The notes beneath the pieces were generated by a model that was not told the origin of the DNA, did not search any database, and saw only the letters and a list, made by a program, of their open reading frames with translations. 64,000 nucleotides of DNA from contig DASXYG010000089.1 in the NCBI GenBank assembly GCA_036502625.1, positions 1 to 64,000 on the forward strand, written 5' to 3'. Shown in pieces: positions 1 through 10,816 of this stretch (position 1 is the first letter of the stretch; each line of letters begins with the position of its first letter). The DNA comes from DASXYG01 sp036502625. Lineage in GTDB: Bacteria > Actinomycetota > Actinomycetes > Streptosporangiales > Streptosporangiaceae. A program made the translations under genes and the position numbers.

Positions 1-2
1 CG

Positions 3-860
3 TATTCGATGATCGACCGGAAGCACGCGGTGTACACGCAGACGAACAACGTGGTGGGCACGTTGAACCTGCTGTACGCGATCAAGGAGATCGACCCGGA
101 GATCCACCTCGTCAAGCTCGGCACCATGGGCGAGTACGGCAGCCCCAACGTCGACATCGAGGAGGGCTGGCTGGAGCTGGAGCACAAGGGCCGTACCGAC
201 CGGGTGCTGTTCCCGAAGCGGCCGAACAGCTTCTACCACCTGTCGAAGGTGCACGACTCCCACAACATGGAGTTCGCGTGCCGCGTCTGGGGGCTGCGCT
301 CCACGGACCTCAACCAGGGCATCGTCTACGGTCAGCAGACCACGGAGACCGCGCTTGACGACCGCCTGGCCACCCGGTTCGACTACGACGCGGTGTTCGG
401 CACCGTGCTGAACCGCTTCGTCATCCAGGCCGTGCTCGGCCAGCCGCTGTCGGTGTACGGCTCCGGCGGCCAGGTCCGCGGCATGCTGGACATCCGCGAC
501 ACCGTCCGCTGTATCGAGCTGGCGTGTTCGAACCCGGCCGACCGCGGCGAGTTCCGCGTGTTCAACCAGATGACCGAGTCGTTCTCGGTGAAGTCGCTGG
601 CCGAGCTGGTCAAGCGGCTGTTCCCCGGCGACGTCGAGATCGCGTACCTCGACAACCCGCGCGTCGAGAACGAGGACCACTACTACGGCGTGGTCCACAC
701 GGCGCTGGTCGACCTCGGCCTGGAGCCGCACCTGCTGTCGGACACCCTGATCACGTCGATGTTCGACATCACCAAGCGGTACGCCGGCCGTGTCAAGACC
801 GCGGCGCTGACCCCGAAGGTGAACTGGCGCTCGCACTCCAGCCCCGCCCAGGAGGTCTGA
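3..860 (+). CDS. UDP-sulfoquinovose synthase (SQD1-like), 5' end missing
   Basis: NAD-dependent extended short-chain dehydrogenase/epimerase that in the SQD1 family turns UDP-glucose plus sulfite into UDP-sulfoquinovose, the head-group donor for sulfolipid. The reading frame is open to the window edge, and the codons before the ATG at 9 continue a family motif (YSMID), so that ATG is internal and the gene starts upstream. The catalytic Thr lies in LGTMGEYG and the Tyr/Lys pair in FYHLSKVHDSHN. Further SQD1 signatures are DLNQGIVYG, RFDYDAVFGTVLNRF, RGMLDIRDTVRC, EFRVFNQMTESFSV and the C-terminal NPRVENEDHYYG. The near-continuous match to plant and cyanobacterial SQD1 argues against a generic sugar epimerase. 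A hairpin terminator follows directly. A partner sulfolipid glycosyltransferase, if present, would lie outside the window. Confidence 0.88.
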   Translation, partial: YSMIDRKHAVYTQTNNVVGTLNLLYAIKEIDPEIHLVKLGTMGEYGSPNVDIEEGWLELEHKGRTDRVLFPKRPNSFYHLSKVHDSHNMEFACRVWGLRSTDLNQGIVYGQQTTETALDDRLATRFDYDAVFGTVLNRFVIQAVLGQPLSVYGSGGQVRGMLDIRDTVRCIELACSNPADRGEFRVFNQMTESFSVKSLAELVKRLFPGDVEIAYLDNPRVENEDHYYGVVHTALVDLGLEPHLLSDTLITSMFDITKRYAGRVKTAALTPKVNWRSHSSPAQEV

Positions 861-880
861 GCACACCGGATCCCCGGCCA

Positions 881-915
881 CGGCGCCCGTCCCGTACGCA
901 ACGGGGCGGGTGCCG
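881..915 (+). terminator. Terminator after the SQD1-like gene
   Basis: A 15-bp stem (881-895 with 901-915) closes a 5-base loop (ACGCA). All positions pair, two through G-U wobbles. There is no U-tract, which is usual for actinomycete terminators. It sits 20 bases after the stop codon. Confidence 0.78.
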
Positions 916-997
916 CGCTCGTCCGCGGACGGTCCGGTGACATGTCCAACTATGGGTGTTGCGCCCCTGACATGGGGGTATGTCGTACGGTTATCGA

Positions 998-1339
998 ATG
1001 TCGCAGGTCAACGACGGCGCTCCCGCCGAAACCCCCGGACCGGACGACGCCCTCCAGCTCGACGAGTCGTTCGTCCGCGCCGCGCCCTTCACCGAGCCGC
1101 CGGCCGCCGACCGGGACCGGGTCCGCTACGTGACGGGCAGCAGCGTGCTGCCCGCCGCGCAGCGGAACGTCCAGGCCGTGTTCCGGCGCCTGCACGTCAA
1201 CCTCGGCGGCCCGGCCGCGCTCGGTGTGCTGATCGCGGCCATCGTGATCGTCGCCGGGGTCATGATGATGCTGCTCGGCCCCGGCCACGCCCACGCCGTG
1301 ACCACGCTCGTGCACACCCGCATCGGCCTGCCGGGCTGA
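998..1339 (+). CDS. Small single-pass membrane protein, unknown function
   Basis: I do not recognise this 113-residue protein. It has an acidic, Pro/Ala-rich N-terminal half of about 60 residues, a short basic stretch (QRNVQAVFRRLHVN) and one strong membrane segment (AALGVLIAAIVIVAGVMMMLL), then about 15 mostly polar residues. The basic stretch before the helix predicts the N-terminus inside. I start it at the ATG at 998 because a TAnnnT box (TACGGT, 986-991) lies exactly 6 bases upstream, as in other probable leaderless genes here. The ATG at 980 is the alternative and would add 6 residues. It is convergent with the permease gene, 7 bases away. Confidence 0.6.
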   Translation: MSQVNDGAPAETPGPDDALQLDESFVRAAPFTEPPAADRDRVRYVTGSSVLPAAQRNVQAVFRRLHVNLGGPAALGVLIAAIVIVAGVMMMLLGPGHAHAVTTLVHTRIGLPG

Positions 1340-1346
1340 CCGGCCC

Positions 1347-2996
1347 CTAGACGACCATCCAGCTCAGCACCGGGGTGGACTGCAGGAGCGCGATCACGCA
1401 CATCGCCAGCAGGAACACCAGGCTCCAGACGATGACGCGCCGGAAGATCTCGCCCTCCTTGCCGTTCATGCCGACCGCGGCCGCCGCGATCGCCAGGTTC
1501 TGCGGCGACACCATCTTGCCGAGCACGCCGCCGGAGCTGTTCGCCGCCGCCAGCAGGGTCTGCGACAGCCCGATCTTCTGCCCGGCCGCGACCTGAAGCG
1601 CGCCGAACAGCGAGTTCGACGAGGTGTCCGAGCCGGTCACCGCGGTGCCGAGCCAGCCGAGGATCGGCGAGAGGAAGGCGAACGCGCCGCCGGCCGCGGC
1701 CATCCAGGTGCCGAGCGTGACGGTCTGGCCCGAGGCGTTCATGACGTACGCCAGGGCCAGCACCGCCATGACCGTCAGGATCGCCCACTTGAGCTGGTTC
1801 AGCGTCGTGCCGTACGCGCGCACCGCCTTGCCCGGCGACACCCGCAGGACGACGGCCGTGATCACGCCGGAGATGAGCAGCAGCGTGCCGGCGGCGGCCA
1901 GCCAGTCGAACTTGAACTCCACCAGCGACAGCGGCTTGCCCGCGGGCGAGGTGAGGTGCAGGCCCGGCCAGTCGAACGTGCGGGTGGCCGCGCCGAGCGC
2001 GTCCTTGATCACCGGGATCTGCGCGAGCACGAAGATCACGATGACGATGGCGTACGGCACGTACGCACCGATCACCCGGCTTCGGGAGTCGGGGTTGGCG
2101 ACCCGCCCGGCGAACTCCGGCGTGGGCTCGTCGGCCGCGCCGCCCGCGACCACCTCGGGCCGCCCGGTCGCGGCCGCCGTGCCGGGCCGCCACACGCGCA
2201 GGAACGCGATGATGGCGAGCGCGGAGAACAGCGCCGCCACGATGTCGGTCAGCGGCACGGAGATGAACTGCGCGGTGATCCACTGCGCGAGGGCGAACGC
2301 GACGCCGCCGACCAGCGCCGCCGGCCACGTCTGCGCGAGGCCGCGCTTGCCGTCCACGATGAACACCAGGGCGAGCGGCACGAACACCGCCAGGATGGGC
2401 GTCTGGTGGCCGACCATGGCGCCGAGCTTGTCCACGTCGAGCCCGGTGACCTTGCCCAGCGTGACGATCGGGGTGGCGATCGCGCCGAACGCGACCGGCG
2501 CGGTGTTGGCGACGAGCGCCACGACCGCGGCCTTCAGCGGCTTGAAGCCGAGCGCGATCAGCATCACCGAGGTGATCGCGACCGGCGTGCCGAACCCGGC
2601 GAGCGCCTCGAGCAGCGCGCCGAAGGAGAACGCGATGATCACGGCCTGGATCCGCTGGTCGTCGCTCACCCGCGAGAACGACCTGCGCAGCACGTCGAAG
2701 TGCCCGGTGACCACGGTCATCTGGTAGATCCAGATCGCGTTGATCACGATCCACATGATCGGGTAGAAGCCGAACGCCGCGCCCTCCGTACCGGAGAGCA
2801 CCGCCTGCCCGACCGGCATGCCGTACACGGCGATGGCCACGATGAGGGCGACCGCCAGGGCGATCAGCGACGCGATCCACGCACGCATGCGGACCACGCC
2901 GAGCAGGACGAACAGCGTCAGCAACGGAAGTGCGGCGAGCAGTGAGCTCCAGCCGAGAGACCCGGCGAGCGGGTCGAGTACCTGCTGGTATGACAC
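1347..2996 (-). CDS. L-lactate/glycolate permease (LctP/LldP/GlcA family)
   Basis: A polytopic inner-membrane permease of 549 residues, the usual family length (about 530-560), with roughly 12-14 hydrophobic segments. It imports 2-hydroxy-monocarboxylates (lactate, glycolate) with protons. Family hallmarks are visible in FYPIMWIVINAIWIYQM, SFGALLEALAGFGTPVAIT and VANTAPVAFGAIATPI, with SDTSSNSLFGALQ near the end. The start is a GTG 14 bases after the glcF stop, so it is the last gene of the malate synthase-glcDEF run. That context favours glycolate or lactate, as GlcA in the E. coli glc operon. A long hydrophilic loop near residues 255-300 separates the two halves. Substrate preference between lactate and glycolate cannot be read from the sequence. 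Confidence 0.9.
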   Translation of the reverse strand: MSYQQVLDPLAGSLGWSSLLAALPLLTLFVLLGVVRMRAWIASLIALAVALIVAIAVYGMPVGQAVLSGTEGAAFGFYPIMWIVINAIWIYQMTVVTGHFDVLRRSFSRVSDDQRIQAVIIAFSFGALLEALAGFGTPVAITSVMLIALGFKPLKAAVVALVANTAPVAFGAIATPIVTLGKVTGLDVDKLGAMVGHQTPILAVFVPLALVFIVDGKRGLAQTWPAALVGGVAFALAQWITAQFISVPLTDIVAALFSALAIIAFLRVWRPGTAAATGRPEVVAGGAADEPTPEFAGRVANPDSRSRVIGAYVPYAIVIVIFVLAQIPVIKDALGAATRTFDWPGLHLTSPAGKPLSLVEFKFDWLAAAGTLLLISGVITAVVLRVSPGKAVRAYGTTLNQLKWAILTVMAVLALAYVMNASGQTVTLGTWMAAAGGAFAFLSPILGWLGTAVTGSDTSSNSLFGALQVAAGQKIGLSQTLLAAANSSGGVLGKMVSPQNLAIAAAAVGMNGKEGEIFRRVIVWSLVFLLAMCVIALLQSTPVLSWMVV

Positions 2997-3010
2997 GGGA
3001 ACCGCCTAGG

Positions 3011-4285
3011 TTAGGTGATCTTCGACCCCCGGATTGCCATCCCCCGCAAAGATGCGTCGAGTACTTCTGCGATGTGCGCCTGGGCCAGCGGCTCACCTCC
3101 CTTCCGCTGGAGCGCCTGGCCGATCTGGAGCGCGCAGCCCGGGTTGGCGCTGACCAGGAGGTCGGCCTCCGTGGCGGCGACGTTGGCGGCCTTGCGGTCG
3201 CCGAGCTCCTTCGCGGTGGCGGGCTGGAGAAGGTTGTACACCCCGGCCGAGCCGCAGCACATCTCCCCGTCGGCGACCTCGCGCACCTCCAGGCCCGGCA
3301 CGCCGCGCAGCAGGTCGCGCGGCGCGTCCCTGATGCCCTGGCCGTGCGCCAGGTGGCAGGCCGCGTGGTAGGCCACCCGTACGGGCAGCTCATGGCGGGG
3401 GGCGGCGGGGCCGAGGTCGGCCAGGAACTCGCTGAGGTCCTTCACCCGGGCGGCCATCGCGGCGGCGCGCGCCGACCATCGCGGGTCGTCGGCCAGCAGC
3501 TCGGCGTAGTCCTTCATCGCAGAGCCGCAGCCCGCGGAGTTGACCACGACGGTGTCGACCCCGGCCTTCTCGAACGTACGGATGATCTTCTTGGCGAACC
3601 CGCGCCCCTCATCGCCGCGGCCGGAGTGCAGCGAGAGCGCGCCGCAGCAGCCCTGGTGGCGGGGGATGACGACGTCGCAGCCCTCCATCGCCAGCACCCG
3701 TGCCGTCGCGGTGTTGACGCGCGGGAAGAACGCGCCCTGGACGCAGCCGGTGAGCATGCCCACCACCGCGCGGCGCGCACCGCGCGCGGCCACCCGCTCG
3801 GGCAGCCGCGGCGCGGACGTGATCGGCGGCGCAAGCCGTTCCATCGCGGCCAGCGGCGGCGCGATCCGTTCGAGTACGGGACCGACCGCGCGGGACAGCC
3901 CGGACCGCTGGTAGAGCCGCAGCGGCGCGCGCAGCGCGGCCAGCCGTCGCGGATACGGGAACACCGCGAAGATCATCGCCCGTACGGCGCGCTCGCGCAC
4001 GCCGCGCGGATGCCGGGCCTCCACGACCTCGCGGGTCTCCTCGATGAGCCGGTCGTAGCGCACGCCCGACGGGCAGGCGGGCACGCACGCCAGGCATCCG
4101 AGGCACGCGTCGAAGTGGCCCACCACGGCGTCGGTCAGCGGCCCGCCGGTCTGGAGCTGCCGCATGAGGTCGATGCGCCCGCGCGGTGAGTCCATCTCCT
4201 CGCCCCACAGGTCGTACGTCGGGCACGCGGGCAGGCAGAAACCGCAGTGCACGCAGTCGTCGAGGAGTTCGGGGTCGATCGTCAC
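3011..4285 (-). CDS. glcF: Glycolate oxidase iron-sulfur subunit GlcF
   Basis: Electron-transfer subunit of the GlcDEF complex, 424 residues. Two [4Fe-4S] ferredoxin motifs are complete: Cys 11, 14, 17, 21 (CVHCGFCLPACP) and Cys 61, 64, 67, 71 (CLGCLACVPACP). Two CCG-type domains follow, with HQGCCGALSLHSG and later AYHAACHLAHGQG and MCCGSAGVYN. It passes electrons from the flavin subunits towards quinone at the membrane. The GTG start is supported by GGAGG 8 bases upstream and by a one-base overlap with glcE (TAGTG). A longer in-frame extension is rejected because it has no homology-like residues and overlaps glcE. A close alternative is the iron-sulfur subunit of a D-lactate dehydrogenase of the same family. 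Confidence 0.9.
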   Translation of the reverse strand: MTIDPELLDDCVHCGFCLPACPTYDLWGEEMDSPRGRIDLMRQLQTGGPLTDAVVGHFDACLGCLACVPACPSGVRYDRLIEETREVVEARHPRGVRERAVRAMIFAVFPYPRRLAALRAPLRLYQRSGLSRAVGPVLERIAPPLAAMERLAPPITSAPRLPERVAARGARRAVVGMLTGCVQGAFFPRVNTATARVLAMEGCDVVIPRHQGCCGALSLHSGRGDEGRGFAKKIIRTFEKAGVDTVVVNSAGCGSAMKDYAELLADDPRWSARAAAMAARVKDLSEFLADLGPAAPRHELPVRVAYHAACHLAHGQGIRDAPRDLLRGVPGLEVREVADGEMCCGSAGVYNLLQPATAKELGDRKAANVAATEADLLVSANPGCALQIGQALQRKGGEPLAQAHIAEVLDASLRGMAIRGSKIT

Positions 4286-5529
4286 TAGATGCCTCCTGCG
4301 AACCGGCCGGGGGCCAGCCGGTGGCCGGGGTCGAACCGGTCCTTGATGCGCCGCATGAGGCCGAGCCCGGCGACCGGCCCCCACATGCCGACGACCTCGC
4401 GGACGTCCGGTTCGGCGCGCAGCACCACGGCGGTGCCGTCGCGCGAGGCGAGCGCGCCGCGCAGCGCCGCCAGGAACGCGCCCGCGTCGTCCGGCCGCAC
4501 GCCCGCGGGCAGCCCGGCGTACAGGACGCCCACGCCGGACGAGCCGCGCACGTCGGGGTCGAGGCCGGTCGCCTCGGCGGCGGCGTCCAGCGCGGCCAGG
4601 GCGTACGGCAGGTCGGCGACCGGCGCGATCAGCTTGATCAGCGTGCCGGTGCCGGGGTCCGCGGGGTAGGCGCCGAAGCCGTCCGGCGGGGTGCCGAGGA
4701 TCTCGGCGCCGTCGAGCAGCGCGGCGACGCCCTCGGCGCGGTGCGGCAGGTCCGCGCCGCCTTCGAGGAGCACCGTGACGGTGGCGCCGCCGCCGCGCGA
4801 GCGCCGTTCGTACTCGATGGCCGCGGGCACCGCCTGCGCGCCCAGCACGGCCTGGTTCGCCGCGTGCGCGGCGTCGCCGCCGGACACCGGCGCCCGTACG
4901 TACGCGCGCCGCGGCGGCTCCGGGTGCAGCCGGAACGTGGCCGACACGATCACGCCGAGCGTGCCGTAGGAGCCGGTGAGCAGCTTGCCGAGGTCGTAGC
5001 CCGCGACGTTCTTCACCACCCGGCCGCCGGACGACGCGGTCACGCCGTCGGCGCGCACCATCGTCACGCCGATGAGGAGGTCGCGCGCGGTGCCGTACGC
5101 GAGCCGCAGCGGCCCGCTGGTCGCGGTCGCGAGCGTGCCGCCGACGGTGGCGCCCGGCACGGGCGAGTCGAGCGCGAGCCGCTGGCCCGCGCCGGCGAGC
5201 ACGGCCGCGAGGTCGGACATCGGGCAGCCCGCCTCGACGCGCACGACCAGGTCGCCGGCGGCGTGCTCGACCACGTCGCGCATCCGTGAGAGGTCGAGGA
5301 GCAGGTCGCAGCGGTACGGGGGGATGCCCCAGTCGAGCTTCGTGCCGGCGCCGCGCGCCACCACGGAGAGGTCGTGCTCCGCGGCGGCCCGCATGACCGC
5401 CGCCGTCTCCTCGGCGGACACCGGCGCGGCGACGTACGCGGGCCGCACCCCCGCGACGAGGTCGGCGGCGCCGGCGTCGCGGACGTCCACGCCCGTCTTC
5501 GCCAGCGCGTCCGCAGGGGGCAGTGCCAT
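4285..5529 (-). CDS. glcE: Glycolate oxidase FAD-binding subunit GlcE
   Basis: A 414-residue FAD-binding oxidase/transferase (PCMH/FAD_binding_4 type), the second flavoprotein subunit of GlcDEF. FAD-contact signatures include VVARGAGTKLDWG, LALDSPVPGATVGGTLATATSGPLR and GGRVVKNVAGYDLGKLLTGSYGTLGVI. The C-terminus carries the short GlcE-type end (RRIKDRFDPGHRLAPGRFAGG). It is shorter than GlcD, as expected. The ATG start overlaps the glcD stop by one base (TGATG) and its own stop overlaps the glcF start, so the three subunits are probably translationally coupled. Confidence 0.88.
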   Translation of the reverse strand: MALPPADALAKTGVDVRDAGAADLVAGVRPAYVAAPVSAEETAAVMRAAAEHDLSVVARGAGTKLDWGIPPYRCDLLLDLSRMRDVVEHAAGDLVVRVEAGCPMSDLAAVLAGAGQRLALDSPVPGATVGGTLATATSGPLRLAYGTARDLLIGVTMVRADGVTASSGGRVVKNVAGYDLGKLLTGSYGTLGVIVSATFRLHPEPPRRAYVRAPVSGGDAAHAANQAVLGAQAVPAAIEYERRSRGGGATVTVLLEGGADLPHRAEGVAALLDGAEILGTPPDGFGAYPADPGTGTLIKLIAPVADLPYALAALDAAAEATGLDPDVRGSSGVGVLYAGLPAGVRPDDAGAFLAALRGALASRDGTAVVLRAEPDVREVVGMWGPVAGLGLMRRIKDRFDPGHRLAPGRFAGGI

Positions 5530-6989
5530 CAGAACTGCTCCACCTGGCCCGACTCCACCAGTGGATGCGCGCCGCGGCGTACGCCCGGCACCTCGCCGCA
5601 CAGCCGCGGCGTGGGGAACACCTTCCCCGGGTTGCACAGCGTGCGCGCGTCCCACGCGCAGCGCAGGAGCTGCATGGTGTCCAGGTCCTCCTCGGTGAAC
5701 ATGCGGGGCATGTGCTTGGCCTTGTCGATGCCGACGCCGTGCTCCCCGGTGATCGAGCCGCCGTGCTCGATGCAGAGGTCGAGGATCGCGCCGGACACCT
5801 CCTCGGCCCGCGCGCCCTGGCCCTCGACGGCGTCGTCGAACAGCACCAGGGGATGCAGGTTGCCGTCGCCGGCGTGGAACACGTTCGCCACCCGGATGCC
5901 GGACTCGCGGGCCAGCTCGCCGATGCGGTGCAGCACCTCGGGCAGGGCCGTACGCGGCACCACGCCGTCCTGCACGATGTACGCCGGGCTGATGCGGCCC
6001 ACGGCGGCGAACGCCGACTTGCGGCCCTTCCAGATCAGCCCGCGCTGCGCGTCGTCGGCGGCGATGCGGATCTCGAACGCGCCGCTGGCCCGGCTCAACC
6101 GCTCCACCTCGGCGAACTCGTGCTCCACCGCGGCGGCGGCGCCGTCGAGCTCCACGATCAGCACGGCGCCCGCGCCCTCGGGGTAGCCGCACGCCACCGC
6201 GGCCTCGGCGGCCTCGATGGCCAGCGCGTCCATCATCTCGATGGCCGCGGGGACGATGCCCGCCGAGATGATCGCGGACACGGCCGCGCCCGCGTCGTCG
6301 GTGGTGGCGAACCCGGCGAGCAGCGTCTTGACCGCCTCGGGCGCGCGGGTCAGCCGTACGGTGACCTTCGTGGTGATGCCGAGCGTGCCCTCCGAGCCGA
6401 CGAACGCGCCGAGCAGGTCGTAGCCGGGCGACTCCGCCGTCTTGCCGCCGAGCCGGACGATCTCGCCGTCCGGCGTGACGATCTCGCAGCCGGTCACGTG
6501 GTTGACGGTGAAGCCGTACTTCAGGCAGTGCGCGCCGCCGGAGTTCTCCGCGACGTTGCCGCCGATCGAGCAGACCTGCTGGCTGGACGGGTCGGGCGCG
6601 TAGTAGTAGCCGTACGGCGCGGCCGCCTTCGTCACGCTGAGGTTCGTGGCCCCCGGCTCGACGACCGCGCGCTGGTTCTCGACGTCGATCTCGATGATGC
6701 GCCGCATCCGCGCCGTGACGATGAGCACGCCGTCGGTGCGGGGGAGCGCGCCGCCCGACAGGCCCGTGCCGGATCCGCGGGCGACGTACGGGACGTCCTC
6801 GGCGACGCACGCCTTCACGATGGCGGCCACCTGCTCGGCGGTGCGCGGCAGCACGACGATCGCGGGGACGGCCGCGTGGTACGTCAGCCCGTCGCAGGCG
6901 TACGTCTCGCGCTCGGCCGGATCGGTGACGACACCGTCGGGGACGATCTCCCGGAACCGCCGCGCCAAGTCCTGGGAATCCAGGGCCAT
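5529..6989 (-). CDS. glcD: Glycolate oxidase/D-2-hydroxyacid dehydrogenase subunit GlcD
   Basis: Catalytic FAD subunit of 486 residues that oxidises glycolate (or D-lactate) to glyoxylate (or pyruvate). The FAD-binding half carries YVARGSGTGLSGGALP, YYAPDPSSQQVCSIGGNVAENSGG and GYDLLGAFVGSEGTLGI. The FAD-linked oxidase C-terminal half carries NVFHAGDGNLHP and SITGEHGVGIDKAKHM, which hold the family's catalytic and metal-binding His/Glu residues. I place the start at the ATG at 6989 because GGAGG lies 7 bases before it. An in-frame ATG 10 codons upstream lacks such a site. The gene is 62 bases downstream of malate synthase on the same strand. Confidence 0.9.
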   Translation of the reverse strand: MALDSQDLARRFREIVPDGVVTDPAERETYACDGLTYHAAVPAIVVLPRTAEQVAAIVKACVAEDVPYVARGSGTGLSGGALPRTDGVLIVTARMRRIIEIDVENQRAVVEPGATNLSVTKAAAPYGYYYAPDPSSQQVCSIGGNVAENSGGAHCLKYGFTVNHVTGCEIVTPDGEIVRLGGKTAESPGYDLLGAFVGSEGTLGITTKVTVRLTRAPEAVKTLLAGFATTDDAGAAVSAIISAGIVPAAIEMMDALAIEAAEAAVACGYPEGAGAVLIVELDGAAAAVEHEFAEVERLSRASGAFEIRIAADDAQRGLIWKGRKSAFAAVGRISPAYIVQDGVVPRTALPEVLHRIGELARESGIRVANVFHAGDGNLHPLVLFDDAVEGQGARAEEVSGAILDLCIEHGGSITGEHGVGIDKAKHMPRMFTEEDLDTMQLLRCAWDARTLCNPGKVFPTPRLCGEVPGVRRGAHPLVESGQVEQF

Positions 6990-7051
6990 ATCGCCACCTC
7001 CGTACTCCCCGCCGATCATCGCCTACGCGCGGTGCCGCCGTCCATAAGCGT

Positions 7052-8668
<1,617 letters not shown>

Positions 8669-8679
8669 GGCTCGCTCCT

Positions 8680-8694
8680 TTTCGTAGAACGAAA
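8680..8694 (-). promoter_or_regulatory. Perfect palindrome over the aceB ribosome binding site
   Basis: TTTCGT and ACGAAA arms surround a 3-base centre, a perfect 6+3+6 inverted repeat whose last bases merge with the AAAGGAG ribosome binding site of malate synthase. Its position fits a repressor operator, and small dyads like this are used by IclR- and GntR-type regulators of glyoxylate and hydroxyacid genes. No regulator gene is adjacent, so the protein is unknown. Confidence 0.5.
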
Positions 8695-8933
8695 TACAGG
8701 TTCTGGTTAGTGGAAGCGACGGTAGAAGGTGCCGTGCGGGAGGTCAACGCGATGTGAGTCACCGCCGCACGGGTTGTCGTTCCCCGCGAACGGGTGCCGG
8801 TACCGCGCGGTAATTGGGGTGAGTGGGCGCGTGTCCGCGTGGGAACATCGTCGCGGGGATGAACCGGCGCCGCCGGATCGTTCACCTGACAACGGGGCCC
8901 GCTCCCAGCGGCCGATGATCGCACTAGGACGAC

Positions 8934-10403
8934 ATGACACACACTCCGTACGACGAGACCGAGGCGCGCTTCGACGACCTCGGCGACACCCCGGACACCG
9001 GCGAGCTCGACCTCGACGACCGCCGCGCGCTGCGCCGCGTCGCCGGGCTGTCCACCGAGCTCACCGACGTCACCGAGGTCGAGTACCGCGCCCTCCGCCT
9101 GGAGCGCGTGGTGCTGATCGGCGTATGGACGCAGGGCACCCAGACCGACGCCGACAACTCGCTCACCGAGCTGGCGCTGCTCGCCGAGACGGCGGGCTCG
9201 GAGGTGCTCGAGGCGGTGTCGCAGCGGCGGAGCAAGCCCGACCCCGCGACGTACGTCGGGTCCGGCAAGGCCGCCGAGCTGCGCGACATCGTGGTGGCCA
9301 CCGGCGCCGACACCGTGGTGTGCGACGGCGAGCTCACCTCCGGCCAGCTCCGGCGGCTCGAAGAGATCGTGAAGGTCAAGGTCATCGACCGGACCGCGCT
9401 CATCCTCGACATCTTCGCCCAGCACGCCCGCAGCCGCGAGGGCAAGGCCCAGGTGGAGCTCGCCCAGCTCGAATACATGCGGCCGCGGCTGCGCGGCTGG
9501 GGCGAGTCGCTGTCCCGGCAGGCGGGCGGCCGCGCGGGCGGCTCCAGCGGCGGCGTCGGAACCCGCGGGCCCGGCGAGACCAAGATCGAGACCGACCGGC
9601 GCCGGCTGAACTCCCGCATCGCCAAGCTGCGCCACCAGCTCACCGAGATGAAGAAGGCGCGCGACGTCAAGCGCGACCGCAGGCGCACCCGCGAGGTGCC
9701 CGCGGTGGCCATCGCCGGCTACACCAACGCCGGCAAGTCCAGCCTGCTCAACCGGCTCACCGACGCCGGGGTCCTGGTCGAGGATGCCCTGTTCGCCACC
9801 CTCGACCCCACCGTCCGCCGCGCCCGCACACCCGATGGCCGCGCGTTCACCCTGAGCGACACGGTCGGGTTCGTCCGCCACCTCCCGCACCAGCTCGTCG
9901 AGGCGTTCCGGTCGACGCTGGAGGAGGTCGCCGACGCCGACCTCATCGTCCACGTCGTCGACGGCTCCCACCCCGACCCCGAGGCGCAGATCGCCGCCGT
10001 GCGCGAGGTGCTCGCCGAGGTCGACGCCGAGAAGGTGCCCGAGCTGATCGTGATCAACAAGGCCGACATCGCCGACGACCTGGCCGTGAACCGGCTGCGC
10101 CGCCGCGAGCCCGCCGCCGTGCTGGTCTCCGCGCGTACGGGCGCCGGCGTCCCCGAGCTGATGGCCGCCATCGAGCAGGGGCTGCCGCGCGGCGACGAGG
10201 AGATCACCGCCCTGGTGCCGTACGCACGCGGCGACCTCATGGCCCGCGTCCACGACGACGGCGAGGTCCTCTCGCTCGCGCACACGGAGAACGGCACCGA
10301 GCTGCGCGCCCGGGTGCCGGCCGCGCTGGCCGCCGAGCTCGCGCCGTACGCCCGTCCGGTCGCCGCCGCGCCGCCGGCCGAGCGCCGTGTCAACGCCTCC
10401 TGA
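8934..10403 (+). CDS. hflX: Ribosome-associated GTPase HflX
   Basis: A GTPase of 489 residues that splits stalled 70S ribosomes and 100S dimers, rescuing translation under stress. The N-terminal HflX domain contains the glycine-rich TYVGSGKAAEL segment and GVGTRGPGETKIETDRRR. The helical coiled coil that reaches the peptidyl transferase centre follows (RLNSRIAKLRHQLTEMKKAR). The G domain has G1 GYTNAGKSS, G3 DTVGFVRHLP and G4 NKAD. The acidic N-terminal extension (about 45 residues) is typical of actinobacteria. The ATG has only a weak AGGA site 5 bases upstream. It is divergent from malate synthase. Confidence 0.95.
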   Translation: MTHTPYDETEARFDDLGDTPDTGELDLDDRRALRRVAGLSTELTDVTEVEYRALRLERVVLIGVWTQGTQTDADNSLTELALLAETAGSEVLEAVSQRRSKPDPATYVGSGKAAELRDIVVATGADTVVCDGELTSGQLRRLEEIVKVKVIDRTALILDIFAQHARSREGKAQVELAQLEYMRPRLRGWGESLSRQAGGRAGGSSGGVGTRGPGETKIETDRRRLNSRIAKLRHQLTEMKKARDVKRDRRRTREVPAVAIAGYTNAGKSSLLNRLTDAGVLVEDALFATLDPTVRRARTPDGRAFTLSDTVGFVRHLPHQLVEAFRSTLEEVADADLIVHVVDGSHPDPEAQIAAVREVLAEVDAEKVPELIVINKADIADDLAVNRLRRREPAAVLVSARTGAGVPELMAAIEQGLPRGDEEITALVPYARGDLMARVHDDGEVLSLAHTENGTELRARVPAALAAELAPYARPVAAAPPAERRVNAS

Positions 10404-10816
10404 CGATCGCAATCGACGTATTTGTGAATTCGCGCCCGATCGCCGGGTCGTTGTCCGTACATTAGGTACCTGTCGTGACCGTCTACGGTGGGCGGTCCAT
10501 GATCACAAACGTGAGGTTCCGTGGCGGTGGAGCTGATTCGCGGTGCCCCGCGCCCAGCGCCGTCAGTGGGCCTGTACAACAAGCGGCCGGTGAAATACCG
10601 TTACGAGACCGATATCTCCGCAAGCGGCACCCTGAGTAACCGTGTGTCCTCGCGATACCCTTCGGCGCGAACCGTGCGCGCGAATCGGGAAACGGCAGGT
10701 GACCTCATGAGGCCCACGAGTACCCGCATCGGCGCCCGCGCTCCGCGCGGAACTCGACGCGACCGAAGCGCCTCGTGGCCCTCGCGCTCCCCGTCCCCGT
10801 CACGGGAGGCGCCCAG
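10404..10816 (+). other. 413-base intergenic region before hutI
   Basis: No convincing gene. A GTG-initiated frame (10521-10820) overlaps the hutI start as ATGA, but its protein is Arg/Ser/Pro-rich with no fold signs and its third codon positions are not GC-biased as in real genes here. Several patches (10415-10480, 10590-10640) are less GC-rich than the flanks and could hold the hutI promoter or a gene remnant. Confidence 0.4.

Noticed and set aside
968..973. TGACAT as a -35 box for the 998 gene
   Set aside because: The spacer to TACGGT is only 12 bases, too short for a normal promoter.
4286..6810. An 841-residue continuous frame covering glcE and antisense-like sequence
   Set aside because: Only the portion from the ATG at 5529 has FAD-oxidase features. 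The rest is glcD in another frame.
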